Shown piece after piece: positions 1 to 7,330 of a stretch of 14,326 nucleotides of DNA. The position numbers were made by a program, and so were the translations under genes. Numbering within the stretch: the stretch's first letter is position 1; the number at the start of each line of letters is the position of its first letter. Origin of the DNA: Chitinispirillales bacterium (GTDB lineage Bacteria; Fibrobacterota; Chitinivibrionia; Chitinivibrionales; Chitinivibrionaceae); contig JAIRUI010000022.1 of NCBI GenBank assembly GCA_031254455.1, positions 1 to 14,326 on the forward strand. The letters run 5' to 3'. The notes beneath the pieces are model-generated. The model worked only from the letters and a program-made list of their open reading frames with translations. It did no database searches and was not told where the DNA came from.

Positions 1-59
1 TTATTGAACACTATGCCGGATTTTACTGTGTTACAACTTCCACAATGTCTGCAATTCAT
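1..59 (-). CDS. Zinc-ribbon transposase, N-terminal fragment (runs off the window)
   Basis: Read on the minus strand from the ATG at 59-57, the frame is open to the window edge and gives MNCRHCGSCNTVKSGIVFN. The cysteine spacing C3-x2-C6-G-S-x-N-x-V-K-x-G is the pattern that opens the zinc-ribbon domain at the N terminus of IS1-type (InsA-like) and some related transposases, where it helps bind the element's ends. A second Cys pair is expected just beyond the window and cannot be seen. A good ribosome-binding site, GAGGTGAG, lies at 69-62, two bases from the ATG. The gene points away from the lipoprotein gene at 172-1095. Only 19 residues are visible, so the family is inferred from one motif; a host zinc-ribbon protein remains possible. 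Confidence 0.6.
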   Translation of the reverse strand, partial: MNCRHCGSCNTVKSGIVFN

Positions 60-143
60 AACTCACCTCACAAAAAAACAATACAAATATAACAAAAGGT
101 ATAATCAATTAGCAAGCCCGGAAAAGCTGGCGACAGCAATTCC
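1..143 (-). mobile_element. Probable left end of an IS1-like insertion sequence (partial)
   Basis: Read on the minus strand, the sequence from base 143 inward is GGAATTGCTGTCGCC. It fits the GG-N3-TGCTG form that I recall for IS1-family terminal inverted repeats. It lies about 84 bases upstream of the zinc-ribbon start codon, a plausible distance from an element tip to its transposase gene. The outer boundary is therefore placed at about 143, 28 bases from the stop codon of the lipoprotein gene. The other end and any target-site duplication lie outside the window, so neither the boundary nor the family can be confirmed. Confidence 0.4.
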
Positions 144-171
144 CCTTTGTTTTGTAAAAAATCATAGATTT

Positions 172-1095
172 CTATTGTTTCTTATATTCGTCGAGCAAAT
201 CCTGATAAATAATGTAACGATTTTGTTTAACAATGTCGTCTTTATTTTTCTCTATGGTAAGCGTTTCCGCCTCAATTACATTCGGCTTATTGTCAACGAA
301 TTTGTTTTCATTATCGACATGTCCCCATTTTTTCGTAAGTTCGTTAAACTGCCAGAATGTTTGTTTGTTTTGTATGAATTTAGTGGCGATAACCCAAACC
401 GTGTCGCCTTTCATATCCCAGGTTCCCCATGTTTCAAATTTCCAATCTTCTTTGAGGTTTGTTGAACTTTGTCCGTGTTTTTCTTCAACAAATTTAGAAT
501 TTCCGCCTTTGTTGAAAGAGAAAATTTTCTTTTCAATTGCGTTAACATTTTTGTCTTCGGAATTTTTGGTCGTTTCAATGAATGTCCACGTTCCTTGAAC
601 CTTAGGTCTCAAAGAATCCGCGATAAATTGCGCTCTAAGCAGTTTTGGATAATCTTTTTCAAATTTTTCTAAAAACGCCTCGGCTTTGAAAACAAAATCA
701 ATTTTGATAAAAGAATCCACTACCGCTAAAGCGGAATCTGCGTCATATTTATGCAACGCTCTTAAATCTTTTTTCACCTTGTCTTTTACCGAATTGTATC
801 TCGCAATAATTTCCGGTTTTTTGGTTTCAATCGAATTTTCCAAAACTTCTTCGGCTTTTTTGACAGCCGTTATAGCCGCTTTCAAATTTTTATTCGCATT
901 GCCTCCCCGGTTTCTTTTCATTTCTCCTTGCGCCGCCGTAATTGATATGCGGATGGGAGTAATTAAAGAATCCGGTAATCCTTTGTTTTCCAACATCATC
1001 AAACGCGCCTGAGTATCTTCAATTTTTTTCTGAAACGATTGACATCCGACTAATAATAAAGCAATAAATAAAGAAATAACAAGTAAATGCCTCAT
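172..1095 (-). CDS. Lipoprotein with helical N-terminal half and lipocalin-like C-terminal half
   Basis: A hypothetical envelope protein of 307 aa. Residues 1-18 form a lipoprotein signal peptide ending in the lipobox L15-V-G-C18, so the mature protein should be lipid-anchored at Cys18. Residues 19 to about 160 are charged and mostly helical or coiled-coil in character, rich in K, E and A. From about 166 a beta-rich domain begins with a G-T-W motif (G168-T-W170), followed by alternating aromatic and hydrophobic strands such as WGTW (223-226), TVWVIA and TFWQF. This resembles small lipocalin-like lipoproteins, though the assignment rests on the motif alone. The start is supported by GGAGG at 1109-1105, nine bases upstream. 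The gene is divergent from the barrel gene at 1285. No terminator is visible before the probable insertion-sequence end. The function is unknown. Confidence 0.85.
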   Translation of the reverse strand: MRHLLVISLFIALLLVGCQSFQKKIEDTQARLMMLENKGLPDSLITPIRISITAAQGEMKRNRGGNANKNLKAAITAVKKAEEVLENSIETKKPEIIARYNSVKDKVKKDLRALHKYDADSALAVVDSFIKIDFVFKAEAFLEKFEKDYPKLLRAQFIADSLRPKVQGTWTFIETTKNSEDKNVNAIEKKIFSFNKGGNSKFVEEKHGQSSTNLKEDWKFETWGTWDMKGDTVWVIATKFIQNKQTFWQFNELTKKWGHVDNENKFVDNKPNVIEAETLTIEKNKDDIVKQNRYIIYQDLLDEYKKQ

Positions 1096-1172
1096 TTTGA
1101 ATAACCTCCGTTAAAAATTATACACAAATCCAAAAATAAATATACGATAATTTTTTAGGGTTATGCAATAGT

Positions 1173-1199
1173 AATTTGAATAATTTGAATAATTTGCAG
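1173..1199. repeat. Short tandem repeat, 9-bp unit, three copies
   Basis: AATTTGAAT occurs at 1173-1181 and again at 1182-1190, followed by AATTTGCAG at 1191-1199, which differs at two positions. The repeat lies in the divergent intergenic region between the lipoprotein gene and the barrel gene. It may be a chance product of AT-rich sequence or repeated binding half-sites. Nothing else with a clear identity was seen in 1110-1284. Confidence 0.6.
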
Positions 1200-1284
1200 A
1201 AAAAATAATTTTAATAAAATTTTATCTCTTTATCTTAAAACGCCTTATTGTAATTTATAACCGTAAAATTCAGGTAATATTGAA

Positions 1285-2685
1285 ATGGAATATCACCCAA
1301 TGCGTAAAATTGAGCTTTATCTATTCATATTTTTTATTTCTAAAGTTTTAGTCGCTCAAGGAGTTAATGGACTTCGACTTCCAACTCCGGATGTAAATGT
1401 TTTATTTGGTATCGGCTTTAATTACGATTACCTTAAGTCCCCGTTTGATGTGGATTTTGAAACAGCAAAAGGTTTTTATTCCGTTAATATTCCTGTTAGA
1501 TTTACTCTTGAGGGTGAAAGCGTTGTCGATGAAATTTTTAGTAATGTGTCCGAAAATTTTACCGACGGCGAATATTTCATGCCGAACATGTCGGCGCGAC
1601 AGTACGCAAACACGACTATAAAAGTGGATGTCCCGATGTTGTGGGGCGTGTGTTCGTTTTCGCATGTAAACGTAATGTCAATGAGATATGAAAATATGAC
1701 CGGAATTCCTAGTTTTGGCTATTATTCGAAGGTAGATAACGATTTTGACTTGTTTCTTTCGGGAAATATTAATACTCCGCTCAATTTTTCTTTGGGTTGG
1801 GAATCCATGTCTTTCGGATATGTATATAAGTTTAAAAAACTTGCTATGGTCGGGCTTAATCTGCATAGACATCATTTTTATTTTAGAGCCGGCGGAAATA
1901 TAAATATTGATATGTCCGGGCATGTACTGGCGAATTTACAAGAATCGGAACTTAAAATTCCGTTTCGTTATTCGCTCAAAAATCCGATTAGCGGAGAGTA
2001 TTCGTTGGAACGATGGACTCCGTCATTTGCTATGAGGATTTGGAATTTTGACTTTTTCGCAAAAATAATGTTTACCGATTATGCAAAAGGCGCTTTGTCC
2101 GGGAGTTATGCGGTTCCGTTTTTTGTGGATGCGTCTAACTTTACTATTAATGAAAAAATTAACACGGCGGATTACATAATAGAGAATATACAGAACAATA
2201 ATTTTATGGACAACGGAAAAGACACCGTTTACTTGTATACAAATAATAATATTAAGTGGCAGTTGCCCAGTGTTTTAACGCTTAAATACTGTATAATACC
2301 GGACCATTTATGGATTTCGTATTCAAAATTTATCGGAAAAACAAGTTTGGAATTGGTCGATAAATCGTTCAGTAATGAAACGGAATTTTTAAAAGACGGA
2401 CTTGATTTGAGAACAAACGTACGACTTGATCATTTAATTTTGCTTAACGGAAAGGTTGGGTGGTTTTACGGGAGTTTAGGTATTATATCCATCAATGCCG
2501 ATTTCCAAAATGAACGGAATCTGTTGAAAAGTAAAGATGCGGATTTTTTTGTTCCGTATGGAAACGGCGTAATGCTTCCTACGCTTTCTGGCGGCGGTAT
2601 TATAGGAACGAAATTGCAGTTTTTGTTAGAATTAAACTTATTGCCTTTGACGGCGCTAAAAACCGGATTGGTTTATAATTTTTGA
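1285..2685 (+). CDS. Predicted outer-membrane beta-barrel protein, family not recognised
   Basis: A 466-aa exported protein. A signal peptide is clear: MRKIELYLFIFFISKVLVA followed by QG, with likely cleavage near residue 24. The rest alternates polar and hydrophobic/aromatic residues in many short strands, is rich in Gly, Asn, Tyr and Phe, has no long hydrophobic helix, and ends in Asn-Phe. A terminal aromatic residue is typical of barrels handled by the BAM machinery. The ATG at 1285 has AGG at 1272-1274, ten bases upstream. The in-frame ATG at 1300 gives a more conventional signal peptide starting Met-Arg-Lys but has a weaker ribosome-binding site, so the start is uncertain by five codons. 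It is the first gene of a likely three-gene operon, 19 bases ahead of the next start. Its role is unknown; a channel or a docking partner for the neighbouring surface protein is a guess from context. Confidence 0.85.
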   Translation: MEYHPMRKIELYLFIFFISKVLVAQGVNGLRLPTPDVNVLFGIGFNYDYLKSPFDVDFETAKGFYSVNIPVRFTLEGESVVDEIFSNVSENFTDGEYFMPNMSARQYANTTIKVDVPMLWGVCSFSHVNVMSMRYENMTGIPSFGYYSKVDNDFDLFLSGNINTPLNFSLGWESMSFGYVYKFKKLAMVGLNLHRHHFYFRAGGNINIDMSGHVLANLQESELKIPFRYSLKNPISGEYSLERWTPSFAMRIWNFDFFAKIMFTDYAKGALSGSYAVPFFVDASNFTINEKINTADYIIENIQNNNFMDNGKDTVYLYTNNNIKWQLPSVLTLKYCIIPDHLWISYSKFIGKTSLELVDKSFSNETEFLKDGLDLRTNVRLDHLILLNGKVGWFYGSLGIISINADFQNERNLLKSKDADFFVPYGNGVMLPTLSGGGIIGTKLQFLLELNLLPLTALKTGLVYNF

Positions 2686-2704
2686 TTTCAAAGAGAGATA
2701 AAAT

Positions 2705-5700
2705 ATGAAAAAAGCAGTCAAATTTTTTACTTTGGTTTTAACGTCCGTATTTTCGGTTTTTGCCGTTAATGACTTTCCTGTAGTAAGATATCCGACTTGG
2801 GTGTTAAATCCGACCGACACCGTTCGGTTAGAATGGGTTAATTTAGCAGAGAACGTAACAGATAGTATAAAAATATATTTTAGCAGGATACCGGGCGGCG
2901 GTTTACTTAGAAATTATACCGATTCGATAAATGTGTTTGAAAATTACGGACGGAATGGGATTTACTTTATTCCATCGAAAAATACAAATCTTAAGCCCGG
3001 TATTAATTACTTTACAATCGGTGATAAAGTCGGGAACGTAAGTTCAAATGAAGTAAAGATTATTCTTAAACATAACAGTCAAAACACCGACCTTAAGCCA
3101 ATTGGAGGATTTGTATCAGCCGTCCCGCAATTTTCATGGACGAAACCGGCAGACGTCCCTTATTCGCACATAATGCTTTCGGACGAAGAAATAAAATTGG
3201 GTAAGGAAATGTCTTTAGAATCAACCAAAGGCGTTTCAATGATTTGGCAGGCAATAACGGCGGATAATAGAATTACATACGGAGAACCGGATCCGTCAGG
3301 AATATTTACATCCGCTCCGCCGCCGCTTTCTCCCGGAAAAAAATATTCATGGCTTGTGTTTAATAATTACGGCAACAATCCGGCATATACTCCTGCAAAC
3401 GATATGGTTTTACCGGCGTTTTTTTCAATTTCCGGCATACAGGGGGAGATTCCGGAAAACGTAGAACCTGTAAACAATGCGGTTCTTAATTACGTAAATG
3501 ATTCTGTAATAACTTTTAAATGGAAAAAATTAGAGCCTAAAGCGTCTATTTACCGTGTTTTTGTATATGCGCTTGCGAATGTTATCGGAATTAATGCGCA
3601 AGTTTTAGTTTGGAGCGGAGAAGTTACCGCAGGACAATTTGCCGGCAAGGATACCGCTTCGCTTATTATGAATGCGAAAGATATTTTAAGTAAAAATCGT
3701 TATTCTTGGCGCGTAATTGCAGTAAACGACGACGGCAGCGCTCAGGCGGGAAGTTTATCTGATTTTTCATATTCCGCGCCTTCTGGAACGATAAGAGTAC
3801 GCGCTGTCGAAGAGATTTCTTTCGGTTCGCAAAACTACAGGCAAAATTTAGGGCTTGCCGAAGTGAAATTGGAAGCGCTTCAAGGTTCACAGGAAGAAAC
3901 TATGCTGTTTTTTACGGATAACAATGGTTTTGCTGAAAAAACGCGCGCTGTCGGGACGTATAAAATTATGCTTAAAAAAGAAGGTTACGAAAGTGAAAGT
4001 AAAATAATTACGGTTGCGGAAAACAGTATTGTCGATGTTGATTTTTTACTTCACAAACCATTCTCTTCTATTTATGGCAAGGTTACTGATAAAAATGGCG
4101 TTCCTGTCAATTTGGCGATAATTTCGGCAGTTTCGTATGACGGCGATACTATAAAAACGCATTCTCTTTCCGATGGGAATTTTGTATTTAGTTGCGTTCC
4201 TAAAGAATGGGTCTTGAGTGTATATAAACAGGGGTATTCAAATCTTGTGGATAGGCGTGTGGTTTTGAAAAACGGACAAAGTTTGCAACAGAATTTTTCG
4301 ATTGAAAAGAATTCTTTGGTGCTTTCCGGAACAATAAAAAATTCCGACGGAGACGCTGTTATAGGAGCGGCTGTAAAAATTTATACAGACGGCGGTATGG
4401 AAGTAGCGTCTTTGCTTTCGACATCGGACGACGGCAGATTTTCGTTTCCGCTTGCGTCTGGAAATTATGTTATTTCGGCAAGTAAAACCGGATTGGTTTC
4501 GTATTCTAATTCTATTGAATTTTCTGCAAGCCAAGACAGGAATATTATTCTTTCAAGCGGCGCGGCGTTGCTTAAAGGGACGCTTTACGGAGAAAGTTGG
4601 ATTACAAGTGGCAATACGCTTGAAAAAATTTCAGCGGCGGTTACAAATGCAAAGATTGAAGTAATTGATACGAGCGGTGAAAGAGTTGTTTCAACATCCG
4701 CTACCGATAAGGTTTATGGAACGTACAGCGTGAGCGTTCCTGAAAATCCGGATGCGAAATATCGTTTAGTATTTTCTGCAGACGGTTTTAATGCGTGTTC
4801 GACTTTTACGAATTCGACAATCAAAAAGAATAATACATATTTGCAAGATGTTAAAATAAACGCGTTCGCTTCAATCAGCGGAAAAGTTTTTGACAAAAGC
4901 GCAAAAGCGGTTGAAGATATTTCGGTTTCGCTCGTAAAAGACGGAATTTCGGTCGTTTCGACAATAAGCGATGTTTCCGGTAACTTCTCGTTTTTCAGAA
5001 TCCCTGACGGCAAATACTTGATTTCTGCAAATGGAAGCGGACAAGCAAAAGATATTATTGAACAAGTTGCAAACGAAACCGGTATAGCGATAATAAACAA
5101 TACTGTGACAATTGAGAACGGGATATTTTACAGCGGTAGTAAAATTGCAAAATCGGCATCGATAAATATTACGATGAAATCGGTTAATTCGAAAATAGTG
5201 TTGGTCGCAAGAACTGAAGAATCGGCAAATGTTAAGGATAATTCGGTCGCAATAACCGTTTATTCTCCGTTTACGAAAAGACTTGAAAACGATACGTTGA
5301 GCGGAATTGCGGCTGATCCGTCGGTTAAGTATTTTGTGAGGACCGTGTCTAATGATCCTTTAATTTTGGATTGTCAGGAAAAAATAATAAGTTTTAATGT
5401 CGGAGCGGTTGACGGTGAAATTCTTAAAGATACGATTTTGATGCCGTTTAGATATTTACAAAATCAAAGCGTTGAAATCGACAGTGCAACGTTTAAATTG
5501 TCAATGTGGAAAACAGGGATTGCGATAAATCATGATTCTGTATTTGTTTATTATAGACATAGCGGCGAAACGAATTTTAAAAGGAATAAAGGAACGGTTA
5601 ATGTCGCTTCGGGCGAAATTTCGTTTGTCGTTAAGCCTCAAAAGACCGGAAGCAATATCGAATTTTATTTTGAGATTTCAGCAAATTCTGCGGTTTACGG

Positions 5701-7312
5701 AAACAAAACTCATCTTTATACAAAATTCGTAGGAGCGAGCCCGACCGTTATAACTCGTCTGGAACTGCTTCCGGTTGCGGCGAATGATAACGGAATTAAT
5801 ATTGCTCTTAACAGCAGGGCGGAAGTTTATGTTAAGGCGTATTACGGCGCGAATTTTAAACCGATTGATTCTTTGGACGCAAGTAAATTTAGTTGGAAAT
5901 TAAGCGATGATAATGTTATCGGAATAAGCAAAAGCGAAAAAGACGCTTCCGTTGTGATTACAGGTAAATCTGTTGGAATATGTACGCTTACTGTTTCCTT
6001 GAATAGCGGTTATGGCTTGGATACCGCCAATGGAGTTATTCGTTCAATATCAGTTATAGTAAATATTACTTCAAGCGAAATCTCTTCTTTGAAAGTGATT
6101 CGTCTTTCTCAATCCGAGCATTCGAATTATATAACTAATGATGAAAGAATAATTTTCGGGGTTGAAGCAAAAGATAAAAATGGGAATTTGGTTTTTGTTA
6201 TGCCGCAATGGATTATTACCCCAAAAAATGCGGGAAAAATTGATTCGCGAACAGGAATATTCACTCCAGACACGAATTTTATCGGCAGAGTTTTTGTCAC
6301 AGCCTATATAAATTCTAAAATCCGTGATGAATTTATTTGGCATGATAGAAAAGGAATATTGGTTGCATATTCCGTAAACAATAATGCGTTTAGAGTTTAT
6401 GAAGGGAATGCGGATTTGAATTTTGCCGAGAATTCATCTGTGGACGGTTCACATATAATTGTTTCGCTTGATAAACTTGATGTGAATTTTACGGAAAGAG
6501 ACATTGAAGAAAGCAAAGTGTTTTTAATTTCCGATATTTTTGAATTAAAAAAAGAATTTGGAGAAAGATTTTCATTGAATGCTACAAAATCTGCCGACTC
6601 AGATCCGGTTACGCTTACTTTGAATGTTCCGCAGATATATCATAGTAATTTTAATAACGGGGTTACGGATAGCTCAAAGTTAGGTATCGCGATTTGGGAC
6701 GCAGATAATTTGCATTGGGAATATATCGGACGGAACGCACAGAAAAGAGATGCTTTAGATACTGCAAGAAAATCGCTCACTCCGAAAGGCGCTTTATATG
6801 ACAGCAAAAACAAGTCGCTTTCCATTCCGGTAGGCGAGTATATAAACCAATACGACAAAATTCGCGCCGGCGTTATTGCAAAAGGGTTAACTTCCGACGC
6901 TATGGTTTCCGTTAGTCCGAATCCGTTTTCGCCGTTTGTTTCTCCGATTAATGATTATGTTATTTCGGAAATGAACGCTGATGTTAAGGGGACCTGCATA
7001 AAGATTACTCCAAAAAGTAACTCTACTAAATTCAGATCGTCTGCTAATATCGGAATTTATACGGCGGAAGGGACTATAGTTTATCGTGCTACTCTCAACG
7101 GTCTTGACGCCGGACAATCGTATTATTTGTTTTGGGACGGAAGAAAGCAGTTGTCGCAAACGGAAACAAATAAACTTATTCCCGAGCCTAATACAGCGCT
7201 GTTTGTTAAAGGCGGAGAATTATGCAGAAACGGGAGATATTTTGTAAATATTACTATTGACGACGGAAAAGAAAAAAAAAGATACACAAAAGAAATAATT
7301 TTGTTTAAGTAA
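2705..7312 (+). CDS. Giant exported multidomain protein with FlgD-like C-terminal domain
   Basis: A 1535-aa secreted, probably surface-associated protein. The signal peptide covers residues 1-20 (cleavage after SVFA). Roughly three FN3/Ig-like modules follow (about 27-122, 130-245 and 250-357). Next come about five modules of the carboxypeptidase-regulatory-like type (about 360-450, 451-535, 538-618, 620-720 and 722-828), recognisable by repeated pairings such as SGTIKNSDG, SISGKVFDK and YGKVTDKNG with downstream DGxFxF and GxYxIS motifs. Two later modules resemble bacterial Ig-like domains (about 1016-1120 and 1124-1205). The end, from NPFSP at 1406, through IGIYTAEGTIVY and FWDGR, to NGRYFVNITI and a Lys-rich tail, matches the FlgD-like domain found at the C terminus of many FCB-group secreted proteins. 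No catalytic motif was found, so a structural or adhesive role is inferred. AGAGAG at 2692-2697 is the ribosome-binding site. It lies 18 bases before the PorV-like gene. Confidence 0.88.
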   Translation: MKKAVKFFTLVLTSVFSVFAVNDFPVVRYPTWVLNPTDTVRLEWVNLAENVTDSIKIYFSRIPGGGLLRNYTDSINVFENYGRNGIYFIPSKNTNLKPGINYFTIGDKVGNVSSNEVKIILKHNSQNTDLKPIGGFVSAVPQFSWTKPADVPYSHIMLSDEEIKLGKEMSLESTKGVSMIWQAITADNRITYGEPDPSGIFTSAPPPLSPGKKYSWLVFNNYGNNPAYTPANDMVLPAFFSISGIQGEIPENVEPVNNAVLNYVNDSVITFKWKKLEPKASIYRVFVYALANVIGINAQVLVWSGEVTAGQFAGKDTASLIMNAKDILSKNRYSWRVIAVNDDGSAQAGSLSDFSYSAPSGTIRVRAVEEISFGSQNYRQNLGLAEVKLEALQGSQEETMLFFTDNNGFAEKTRAVGTYKIMLKKEGYESESKIITVAENSIVDVDFLLHKPFSSIYGKVTDKNGVPVNLAIISAVSYDGDTIKTHSLSDGNFVFSCVPKEWVLSVYKQGYSNLVDRRVVLKNGQSLQQNFSIEKNSLVLSGTIKNSDGDAVIGAAVKIYTDGGMEVASLLSTSDDGRFSFPLASGNYVISASKTGLVSYSNSIEFSASQDRNIILSSGAALLKGTLYGESWITSGNTLEKISAAVTNAKIEVIDTSGERVVSTSATDKVYGTYSVSVPENPDAKYRLVFSADGFNACSTFTNSTIKKNNTYLQDVKINAFASISGKVFDKSAKAVEDISVSLVKDGISVVSTISDVSGNFSFFRIPDGKYLISANGSGQAKDIIEQVANETGIAIINNTVTIENGIFYSGSKIAKSASINITMKSVNSKIVLVARTEESANVKDNSVAITVYSPFTKRLENDTLSGIAADPSVKYFVRTVSNDPLILDCQEKIISFNVGAVDGEILKDTILMPFRYLQNQSVEIDSATFKLSMWKTGIAINHDSVFVYYRHSGETNFKRNKGTVNVASGEISFVVKPQKTGSNIEFYFEISANSAVYGNKTHLYTKFVGASPTVITRLELLPVAANDNGINIALNSRAEVYVKAYYGANFKPIDSLDASKFSWKLSDDNVIGISKSEKDASVVITGKSVGICTLTVSLNSGYGLDTANGVIRSISVIVNITSSEISSLKVIRLSQSEHSNYITNDERIIFGVEAKDKNGNLVFVMPQWIITPKNAGKIDSRTGIFTPDTNFIGRVFVTAYINSKIRDEFIWHDRKGILVAYSVNNNAFRVYEGNADLNFAENSSVDGSHIIVSLDKLDVNFTERDIEESKVFLISDIFELKKEFGERFSLNATKSADSDPVTLTLNVPQIYHSNFNNGVTDSSKLGIAIWDADNLHWEYIGRNAQKRDALDTARKSLTPKGALYDSKNKSLSIPVGEYINQYDKIRAGVIAKGLTSDAMVSVSPNPFSPFVSPINDYVISEMNADVKGTCIKITPKSNSTKFRSSANIGIYTAEGTIVYRATLNGLDAGQSYYLFWDGRKQLSQTETNKLIPEPNTALFVKGGELCRNGRYFVNITIDDGKEKKRYTKEIILFK

Positions 7313-7330
7313 GAATATTCGGAGGAAAAG

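Noticed and set aside
4..465. A plus-strand open frame of 153 codons covering the left end
   Set aside because: It lies opposite the lipoprotein gene and the transposase start, has no ribosome-binding site, and its sequence has no recognisable domain. It is a shadow of the minus-strand coding.
3785..5190. The repeated regulatory-like modules as a DNA-level tandem repeat
   Set aside because: The modules resemble each other only in protein motifs; the nucleotide sequences have diverged and no exact long repeat is seen.
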